Assembly (NCBI GenBank): GCA_036674765.1
Contig: JARVKI010000077.1
Location: 143,815-207,814 of the forward strand
Length of the DNA stretch: 64,000 nt
Reading direction: 5' to 3'
DNA from: Seiridium cupressi
Taxonomy: Eukaryota; Ascomycota; Sordariomycetes; Amphisphaeriales; Sporocadaceae
Shown: piece after piece, positions 49,227 through 57,989 of the stretch
Position numbering within the stretch: the stretch's first letter is position 1
How the letters are laid out: the number at the start of each line of letters is the position of its first letter
Translations under genes and position numbers: made by a program
Notes under the pieces: generated by a model
Told to the model about the DNA's origin: nothing
Seen by the model: the letters and a program-made list of their open reading frames with translations, nothing else
The model's database searches: none

Positions 49227-49286
49227 CACAAGAGATGGCGCATCCCGCGCACCTAGAACTCTATGGCGAGTGCGCCATCTCTTGTG
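49227..49286. repeat. 60-bp imperfect hairpin
   Basis: The left arm CACAAGAGATGGCGCA (49227-49242) is perfectly complementary to TGCGCCATCTCTTGTG (49271-49286) across a 28-nt loop. Outward, AAGCCCCT and AGGGACTT extend the pairing with one bulge. It could be a MITE or excision relic or a transcribed hairpin. Confidence 0.65.
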
Positions 49287-49572
49287 TCAGGGACTTGGGA
49301 GGATATCGAAGTTGATAAGCGTCTGCCCAATTACTTCATCAGCCACCTAAGTAATACAAACATGCATTAACATGGCGGCTCAAACACAGTTCAACTAGGC
49401 TCTGGGAGGTAGCGTTTCTAAAAACGAGCACGCTACGATAAAACGCTGTACCGTACGATACCTTACCTCATTTTATCGCAAAATTGATCCTTGTTAGCAC
49501 GCTACAGCACCTTATACTGCACCTTATACGCACGCAACGTTAGCAATACTAATCAACGGTCGAAAAGCAGGT

Positions 49573-49674
49573 ATTCGATTAGTAATTGCACTCGATTAAC
49601 AATTGCACCCGATTAGTAATTGTACTCGATCAGCAATTATACTCGATCAATAATTGCACTCGATTAACAGCTGG
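49573..49674. repeat. 17-bp tandem repeat, six copies
   Basis: There are six adjacent units of 17 bp with the consensus ACTCGATTARYAATTGC. Copies differ mainly by C/T or A/G transitions. It is a minisatellite in the relic-rich segment. Confidence 0.75.
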
Positions 49675-50090
49675 TAAAGGCGCAGGCAGCTAACAGGTCA
49701 TTTTCGGCCCGGATTATCACAAGGTCAACTACTAAACGCCAGCGAGGTCGAAGAATCTCCACCCCAGCCTATCCCTATTATACCCCACGGGTACCGTAGC
49801 TATGGCCAAATTTAAGGTGCTGTACGGTACCGGTTAGGTACCGGCTCGGTACGTAATGCTGACCGAAACGCTACTAGGAGGTGTGGGCTACCTTTCGAGG
49901 TACATTCCTTCCATTCACAACATTAGGCAAGCATACATTATTTTTCATATAGCTATCACTGTCAATATGTCCACTCACGCTATAATATTGTGCTTGTCAA
50001 GGTTTTCATACTCTGTGACGGCGTGGCCCCACTGCAGCTGGGAGCTGCTGGCGGGGCGCCGGGAATAAGTGGGGCTAACTAGTTAGGAAG

Positions 50091-50113
50091 CTCCAGCTCC
50101 GAAGGAGCTGGAG
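50091..50113. repeat. perfect 10-bp inverted repeat with GAA loop
   Basis: CTCCAGCTCC, loop GAA, GGAGCTGGAG. On RNA this would be a strong stem-loop. There is no U-tract after it, and in a fungus it is unlikely to be a terminator. Confidence 0.6.
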
Positions 50114-50549
50114 AGTATCTTTAGATTCTTCATCAATCTGACTTTTTGGTTTAAGCCAAGCCTTGACTGGGAGCAGACCGTGACATACTCCATACTACAT
50201 GTGGCCCAGGATTGCGAACGTAGCGCAAAGCATTTCCTAGCGATTGCCATGGCTATAAATCGATGACCTAGCTTTGTACCATGCCGAGCCATATTCACAC
50301 TACCTTTAACAATGCATCCGGAGTGCATGGCCGATATGCGAAGACACACACGAAACTCTAATAGCATAACGCCAAGCATGGGCTATGAGTCCTCTTTTGG
50401 TAAACCGGGTCGGGAAAGTTCGGTACTTGTCAAGCTTAATGTCTTCCCAAGCTAAATTTGCACACTCTCTTCATGTTATCAAGTCTGTACTGATGGCCTA
50501 GTTCTATCGGGTTTCATATAATAACAACCGTTATAGTGAAATCTTCGTT

Positions 50550-51773
50550 ATGTCTCAGCCCACAGAGAACCAGCCGCATCCTTTAGGTTTGGCGCAGAGA
50601 AAACGGCAAGCTTGCGAGCGCTGCCGGACCCAGAAGCTGAGATGTATTCGCGATGACAAAAATCCCGCCAATTCTTGTTATCGCTGCGCTGATTATCGGG
50701 TCAAATGCATCACAAACCCGCCGAAGAAAGCAGGCCGTCCAGCTCGATGTCAAAAGAAAGATCAACAACTTCCCACGGTGGGAATAGACAATGAGGCCGG
50801 AGCTCACTTGAACACGGAGGGGGTCCAAGGACTGTTCGATGATGGGGCGTCCTGGGCTCTGAACGATATTTCAATGGACCCTTTCGCGCTGTATGATTAT
50901 GAGGCCGCACAAATGAACGCCAATTCCATGCCGTCTTCCGAAAAAACTCAAGCTGGAGATGGAGAGTATTTCTATCAGCAAACAGGCGATCTTGCGGGCG
51001 TCCCTTCCAGCCAAAATGAGACGATAACTCGACCTGATACGGTCCTGAGCACCGTGCTCCAGTTCTTACATCTGCAGCAAGATCTTACAGAGTTGATCAT
51101 CAAGTTGAAGAGTACCCCTTGGGACATCACGGCAACTTTGAAAATGGATGTCCACGCAGAGGTCCACGATAGCCTCGCGGAGGCTGCAGTCGAACACACT
51201 AGTTTTAACCCGGTCGCCAGCACGTTTGAGCTGATTTACAGATTTGATCGTCTTCTTGAATCGCTCGGACACCACACCAGTTCGTCTGACCTGTCGGCAG
51301 CCGCAGATATATTTGCTCCAGTAAACGCTCAGGTTTTGTTAAACGCGTTGGCCTGTTACATACATGTGCTTTCGGTTTATGACTGCATAATATCATACAT
51401 TCTGGACGAGGCTTCCACAAGCCCCACGGTGAAGAATTTCATTCTTCATACATATCCGAAGTTATCAATCGCTGGATTCGAAATTCAGCCATCCAGAAAC
51501 TTCTTTGGCCGGCTTTTCGTGCGACTTCTCGAATCGAGAATCGCGCCAATTGAAGTGGCATTGAGTATTCCAGATGCAGTTCGTATCTCGAGTGGAAAGC
51601 TGGAGGAGGAAAAGATAAGAGCTACCGGTCTCTTCTGCGGAAAGGAAATGAAGCCACTTCTGGACTTATTGGACATCTCGGTTCACGAAGGGTCGAGTAG
51701 CGGAACTGACGCGAAGTGGTTGGAGGCATTGAGAAAAAAGATGAATTATCTTCAGTCATGCGGGCATGACTGA
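50550..51773 (+). CDS. Zn2Cys6 transcription factor, AflR-like size and architecture
   Basis: A single uninterrupted exon encodes 407 aa. The N-terminal binuclear zinc cluster at about residues 21-53 has the spacing C-x2-C-x6-C-x10-C-x2-C-x6-C (CERCRTQKLRC ... CYRCADYRVKC), preceded by basic residues and followed by a basic linker (PPKKAGRPARCQKK). The middle is acidic and Gln/Ser-rich. The C-terminal half (FELIYRFDRLLESLGHHTSS; VLLNALACYIHVLSVYDCII) resembles the AflR-type regulatory domain in position and composition. It is nuclear and sequence-specific, and probably activates the PKS cluster. It lies 3.2 kb beyond the PKS, separated from it by relic sequence, so regulation of the cluster is inferred from proximity and from the TCG-N5-CGA site. 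No intron or lesion is visible. Confidence 0.87.
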   Translation: MSQPTENQPHPLGLAQRKRQACERCRTQKLRCIRDDKNPANSCYRCADYRVKCITNPPKKAGRPARCQKKDQQLPTVGIDNEAGAHLNTEGVQGLFDDGASWALNDISMDPFALYDYEAAQMNANSMPSSEKTQAGDGEYFYQQTGDLAGVPSSQNETITRPDTVLSTVLQFLHLQQDLTELIIKLKSTPWDITATLKMDVHAEVHDSLAEAAVEHTSFNPVASTFELIYRFDRLLESLGHHTSSSDLSAAADIFAPVNAQVLLNALACYIHVLSVYDCIISYILDEASTSPTVKNFILHTYPKLSIAGFEIQPSRNFFGRLFVRLLESRIAPIEVALSIPDAVRISSGKLEEEKIRATGLFCGKEMKPLLDLLDISVHEGSSSGTDAKWLEALRKKMNYLQSCGHD

Positions 51774-52022
51774 AGCATAAGAGTAACAGCCTCATCCACA
51801 AGTCAATAGTTAAATAGTATGACAATGGTTTACGGCCCAGGAGCTTAGGGTCGGCTTCTCCATTACGCATTAGCGATTTTAGATCATATGATATTTATTA
51901 TTTTCCGCTTCATGTTTGTTCCCCCGGCCCCCGGTGTCAGAACTAAGCCCCGGATCCAGCGGGACTCCGGCGATGGCTCCATACTTCAAGTTATTCGGGC
52001 TCGTAGTTAAGGTTATCGGAGC

Positions 52023-52050
52023 TCCTTCGGTCCGAGCTCGGACCGAAGGA
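52023..52050. repeat. 28-bp perfect palindrome
   Basis: The half-site TCCTTCGGTCCGAG is followed directly by its reverse complement with no loop. Perfect dyads of this length are rare by chance. It lies 250 bp downstream of the regulator gene. Confidence 0.75.
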
Positions 52051-53016
52051 AAAGGATAACTGTTCTATCGTTTTTATATCGCAACGCTGCGGAATGAGAC
52101 ATGGTTCGGCAGGCTTTAGTTGTTACGCAATAGACCCCCTATTATCACTTCTGCCATCTTAACTCTAGAAATCTCACACCCCCTTTCTTCACAAGCTCCA
52201 ACGGAGTGGGAACAAAAGCTGAGTTCATTCGTAGATGCCCTCTGACAACTTGACGCTGTAGACAATGTTAGTCGATCGATGTACGACTTAGCTGTTTGTC
52301 GGGAATCTCGGAATTAGGGTCGATATATTGGAATGTGCATGCGCCAAGTATATCGTTCCCCTGCCGGCAGATGGGCAAACAGGGATGTATGGATCGGATC
52401 AACCCACCCACATCTGCAGCACCGAACTCTGACAAGCATCAATGTGACGGCGCTCCGTGGCAGCAGTGTTTAGATGAGCGGGGCTGCGGCAGCAGCCGCA
52501 GCAGCTGCCCCACCCATAAATAGAAAGAGCTCCAGCCCCAAAGGACCTTGAGGGTGTAGGAATAGACTTGGTTACATTACAAATCAATAACACTTGTTAT
52601 CCGCACTGTGCAGTGCAGTGGTTGTCATACCACATTACAAGGACCAGCCTTTCTTGAACCCGACCGTGACAATCCACTCTTCGCAGTACGTCGACTAGGA
52701 TGTCGGTTGGTACCGTACATATCGGTACGAAACTTATACGGTGTTGATATTATAGGTATATTAAACTACGCTAAAAAAAATTATACCATATTACACTTGA
52801 CGGTAAGGTGGTAACACAGCAATCTTAGCCCAGTCAAGCGCTGCAAGTGGTTCGCGCTACGTACCATCGACCTGATTGGGCGGTACCGTTGGCTAACTGT
52901 AAATGCTCTGTTCCAAGAAGACATAAACTTGCTGCAACAAAGCCGTAAGGTCGTAGGCTCGTACTGTATCCCATAGTGCACCCGTGGACCCATAACAGAT
53001 CGATTATTTCCCGGTA

Positions 53017-53041
53017 CGCAATCGGTCACGTACCGATTGCG
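53017..53041. repeat. 10-bp inverted repeat with CACGT loop
   Basis: CGCAATCGGT, CACGT, ACCGATTGCG. The arms are perfect. Confidence 0.6.
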
Positions 53042-53701
53042 AGCATCCTTTGCTCTCTCCTCATACCATTCCAGTGACACACTGCTCCCATATCCAATAC
53101 AACACTTTTCAGACCCATCTTTCTTCTGGACGATCGGATTGCAGCAGGTGTTCCAAAAGCGAGGCGCAGCATTCGGAATGTAACTTATCCCCCCCCCCCC
53201 CGGAAAGACTGAACTAGGCCGAAATAGTGGGATTGCACCAAGCAGGGACTATAAAGGGCTCTGATTGATTCAAGCTCACGTGGAATACAAGTCGCTAGAA
53301 GATAGTGTGCAAAATCTTGCTGAAGGCGGTGTACACCTAGTTCAGTCTTTCGAGGGGTTAGATCATCCTCACTAATTGGAGCATGTCTATTTGCACGTCC
53401 GTCGAACATGTACTAATGCGCTTCTTCCACACAAATGGGCTTGGCACTTTCCGTTGGCTACAGTCCGCCTCCTACCTCTTAAATTGTTAAGGCATCCGAC
53501 AATCTATATTACAAATCATCATAGCCCGTCCTTCACGAGCTTCCACGTCGATCTTCCTTCTACACTGATCCCAAGCGGTATAAGTAATAAATCCAGTAAG
53601 GACTTTAAGATGCCATCAACTCCATGAATTGGCGAGATGCGCCACGAACTCGTAATGGTAGGGACATAGTTTGATTTCGTCTTATCCGAGCGCATCAAAG
53701 A

Positions 53702-54687
53702 CTACCAACATCCAGGTCTACCCAAGGCTTGAAATCGTTTACTTGAGCTTCGTTGATTGGGCTTCAATATGTCACTGGCCATCTGACTCAACCTTCCACC
53801 ATCCGTGAGAATAATCTGCCCGTTGAGGTAGGCGCCCGCTTGGCTGGCCATGGATAAGATCGTGGCCGCAAAGTCCTCCTCACTGCCCGTACGCTCTGCC
53901 CGGGCAGTTCCTGTACGCCATCTTGAATGCTCCCTCAAAAACGTATTCGTGACCGAGCATCTCCGGGGTCTTATCCAACTTGGCGGTTAATTTGTTAGTA
54001 TCTCGCTCGGGTAGAGACTGGGCGCGATAAGGTTGGCAGGGATGCGGAAGCCCGAGACAGAGGAACGTCGCCAGCATCTTGACCAGGTGGTGCACGGCGG
54101 CCTGAAACGTTGATTAAGAGAAGCTTAAGGCAAGATATCGGCTTACGCCGGCGACCGATCCGGTGACCAGGATTTATAGGTCCTGCCCGACATTATACTT
54201 CTTATCACTAGTATTAAGCAAAATAAGGAAAGTGACTGTCGTGTTAAAGATAACCGTATTTTTGATATGCATAGCTTGAGTAGTGGCGTCGATAGTAAGT
54301 ACGAAGAACTTGTCTTGGACCTCCTGGATCGACCGAGGGCCTGCTCTCGGCTATATTAACTATGAAGACAGCGTGCGGCGAGCCCGGGACGCGGGTATTG
54401 GCGAAGGGGTGGTAATATAGCCTTACTCCCGGTGCACCTGGTTAACCGTTTGGCGCAGCGACTCTTTGACTGTCACGTTTCCGACGACAGGGATAATGGG
54501 GCCATTTATTCCCGTCTTCGCCTTATTTCGTAACGCCTCTTCCCGGCCCCCTACGATATAGACGGCCTTGGCCCCGTTGGCGTCCAGGTCGCGCCGCGGA
54601 GAGGCCCAGACTGCTGCCCCGGCCCGCAATTACGGCAATCAGACCGTCGATGCCAAAGAGATCTGCGATCTTGTTGGCGGGTGACAT
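53702..54687 (-). pseudogene. short-chain dehydrogenase/reductase (SDR) remnant
   Basis: From ATG 54687 the frame reads MSPANKIADLFGIDGLIAVI with AGRGSSLGLSAAR, a worn Rossmann TGxxxGxG. It breaks into another frame at LDANGAKAVYIVGGREEALR and GPIIPVVGNVTVKESL, then becomes uninterpretable. Near the 3' end come LTAKLDKTPEMLGHEYVFEG, a further frame change, and GSEEDFAATILSMASQAGAY then LNGQIILTDGGRLSQ, the standard SDR C-terminus. The YxxxK catalytic part is lost in the damaged middle. Several frame changes and in-frame stops make it non-functional. It adjoins the RIP tract and may have been damaged by spreading mutation (inference). Confidence 0.7.
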
Positions 54688-55261
54688 CGTCTCTGTAGCG
54701 GTATATGTTTTTTGTAAATGTAACGGGTGGGCTAGGATTACCTGGAGTTGTGCAATTAAGCCCACACATCCTGGGAAATGTGCAAATGCGTACATCGGGT
54801 CTGGGTCACCTATGGGGTGCTATCTTCAAGGGCGAGGGTATTGCGTGACCACTTAGGTACCTTACTGTATTGGCCCATAAGCTTATGATATCAGTTCAGG
54901 GTTTCCGCGTGTATCCGGCATCAATCTGCCTCAAGGTTCCAACAGCCTACGTGTCACTATTTGATGAGCCAGTACCCGGCGGACATGCGCCAGACACTTC
55001 CCCCGTGTACTCCCTGCCAGGTTTCAGGTAGCTACTATCCCTCCGTCACCGAACCCGCTGTCTTGATTAATTCTGGGTGAACTGACACCCGACCTATCCA
55101 ATCAGATTCTCCTTCAGTCCTCTAGCGTGTACGATTGACTCAGACATCATGCTGGCCGCTGTTTAAATAGCGATGGATCTTTTGTCCTTACACCCTGTCG
55201 TTACTACACACCTTTAGAAAGAGGCAAGGAGCTGTGCAAGGATATTTTTAGCTAACAGGTA
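54688..55261. other. intergenic, edge of the A+T-rich tract
   Basis: The base composition is ordinary and no gene is supported. The change to A+T-rich sequence is abrupt at about 55,262. Confidence 0.4.
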
Positions 55262-57261
55262 AATTCAGTGATATTATATTAATATTTTTATTTAACGTAT
55301 TAAATAAAATATTATAATATTTATTATAATTATTATATAAAAACCTTTTTTATAAACGATTAATTCTTTAAAATTTAATTATTTTAAAAAGTTTATTAAT
55401 TATAATAATAAATATTTTTTAAATTAAAAAGTTTTTATAAATAATATTTTATAAATATTTACGTTAAAATATAAAAAAAAGTTTTTTTTATATTAAATAT
55501 ATATATAATTTTTAAAAAAGAATTTAAACCGTTTATTATATTAATAAAATTTATTAATATAAAATAAATTAAATATTATAATTATTATATTAAACGTTTT
55601 TAATAATTATAATATTAATTATATAAATAAAATAAAATTTAAATTTATTATAATTAACGTTTTTATATATTAAACGGGTTATAATATTAAATAAATTACT
55701 TTTTACATTAATTAATATAAAACGATTAAATTCTTTAATTATAACGTAATTAATTAATTAAAACTATTTAAATTCTTTTTTTTTAAAAAGTAATTTAATT
55801 ATATAAATTTACGTATTATACCCGGTGTTAAAATAAACGTTATAACGTTTTATACGTATTTTAATATATTTTACGCGATTATTATTTATACGATTTTCTT
55901 TTTATATTTACGTTAATATTTCTTTTTACTCGTTTAAATCTTTTATATTTTCGAAATTAAATCTTTAACCTTTTTATAATTTAACTTTTTTAACCTTCCG
56001 CTTTTTATTTAATATTTAATTTACCTTTTAAAACTTTTTATTTTCGGTTTATATTAAATTAAACCGATATATTATTAATTTTATCTTTTTTATAAATATA
56101 TATATAATTATATAAATATTAATTAAAAAGCTTTTTTAATATTTAAAGAATTCTTTTTAAAAAATAAATTATAAATAAACTTTTATTAAATTATATAATA
56201 TTTAAAACGTTTATAATCGGGTTTTAATTTCGGGTAAATTTAAAAATATTAAATTTATAATTTTATATTTAACTTTAAAATAACGTATTTTAGGTTATTT
56301 AGGATAAAATTTAACTTTTAAAAACCTATTTTTATAATTTTTTCGCTAAAAATTGCAAAAAAGCCTTTTTAAATATAAATAAAAAGTCTTTTTTAATAAT
56401 ATATATTAATAATTAACGTATTTTTTATATTAAATTACCGTATTTTCGTTTTAATAATTTAAAATATATAACGTTAAATAACTAAAATAAATAAATCGAA
56501 TATAAAAAAATATATAACGTATAATATTATATTTTTTATAATAAAACTTAAATTTAATTAAATAATAACTTTTATATCCGTTAAATATTAATAATTAATA
56601 ACTATTTTAAATACGATTTTTAATATATTTATTAAAATATTTAATAAAATCTATATTAGTTTTATTTATTATTTATTTATTTTAAATAAGTTTTAGAATT
56701 TATTAGCTTAAAATAATATTATTTTAATATTAAAAAAAAGTAATATTAATTTATAAAAACGATAAATAATAAAAACGTTTAATTAATCGATTAAATAATT
56801 TATAATATAATAATTTATTTTTTATTATTTTATTAAATTAATTTAATTTTAATAATTCGATTAAAATTTATAATTATTATATAAACTAAAATTTTATTTA
56901 AAAAACTAATTTTATTAAAATTATAAATATTCTTAATTATAATATTATATTTAATATATACGTTTATAATAAGCTAAAATTAATTTTAAATAAATTTAAA
57001 ATTTCCGTATTAAGCCTTTTTTATAACGAATATACTATCGTTAAGATAAACCTTAGGATAATACACTGGTATTAAGTTTATATTAACAGGGTACGTAATA
57101 TAAAATAAGAATATTAAGTCTTACGAATAAAAATATAATCGTTAAGGTTTAATAAGCCTTATTTATAAGTAGATAAATGCTTTAATTAATTATTAAAATA
57201 ATAATTATCTATATAATATAAGAAATCCGTCTTTAATATATCTATTTATTCCTTTATTAAT

Positions 57262-57491
57262 ATTTACTTGGATTACTTACGTCGGTTGGTGATTAGTGGT
57301 GCTTGTTGGTGTTTAGTGGTGATTAGCGAATCCTACTAATCACTTTTAATCGTTTCCGGTCTTGGTTACGTGGTCCCCTGTCACGTGACTTGTAGTGGTC
57401 CTGTTCCTTTTGTTCTGGTATAGTCCCTTGTCCTGTATTTCCTTAAGCGCTAACATCCGTTGTCTTCCGGCAAGGGTGCATGTCCGTAACA
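57262..57491. mobile_element. RIP-spared LTR-like island
   Basis: About 230 bp of normal composition lie inside the RIP tract. It contains GGTGATTAGTGGTG-type near-repeats and ends GTCCGTAACA, so its reverse complement begins TGTTACGGAC. This terminus resembles that of the element at 58,476-58,616. It may be one end of an LTR whose remaining part extends toward 57,050; the outer edge is not clear. Confidence 0.4.
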
Positions 57492-57989
57492 TTTTTATAA
57501 TTATATAAACGATTTTAGCGTATTTTAAATTTTAGTCGACGCGCGACGAGTTTTAAAGCCTATTATATTTTATCCGGCGTTACGCTACGCGGTTTACGTA
57601 GCGTATTTACTATATTTTTTATATTAATAATCTTAAAAATAAACCTTTATAAATTTAAATCGAGGATATATTTAATAATCGTTTCCTTTTTCAATTCGGT
57701 TATAATCGTAAAATTAAGTATTATATCGCGTTAAGAAATTCGGCTTTATTCGCGTATTTTAAAGGTATTTCAGGGGATTTTATAAATTATTATAATACGG
57801 CGCGCGTTAAGTTTTAAGCCTTTTTTACGCGTTTAAACAGCTAAAATTAGGTCTGTTTTATTATAAGTTTTTGCTATTTTTAAAGGTTAAAAAAGTTAAG
57901 GGATTAGTCGTTTTATGCTAATTAGCGTGGGAAGTGGCCCGTTCGGTGTTATAACCCGCTCGGTGTATAAAAACGTTAACGGTTTTAAT

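Larger units (their letters stand above)
47331..50549. other. gene-poor, relic-rich region between PKS and regulator
   Basis: I see no intact gene. The region holds copy B of the flanking repeat (47554-47694), an unassigned minus-strand frame at 48543-48184 (contains FEGNNMVINVQMVPGSG), a hairpin (49227-49286), a 17-bp tandem repeat (49573-49674) and a near-perfect short hairpin (50091-50113). TCGGTACGTA-type and GGTACCG-rich stretches at 49.8 kb recur at 52.7-53.0 kb. Confidence 0.4.
51774..53701. other. intergenic with palindromes
   Basis: No gene is supported. The region contains the 28-bp perfect palindrome at 52023-52050, an inverted repeat at 53017-53041, a 13-base C run at about 53190-53202 and GGTACCG/GGTACG-rich patches. 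The texture is that of old transposon ends. Confidence 0.4.

Noticed and set aside
49409..49874. MITE bounded by 10-bp inverted ends GTAGCGTTTC / GAAACGCTAC
   Set aside because: The arms match for only 10 bp, the flanks show no target duplication, and chance cannot be ruled out.
53188..53203. Run of about 13 C residues as a regulatory or structural element
   Set aside because: A single homopolymer is more likely a replication-slippage tract or an assembly-sensitive site; nothing else supports a function.
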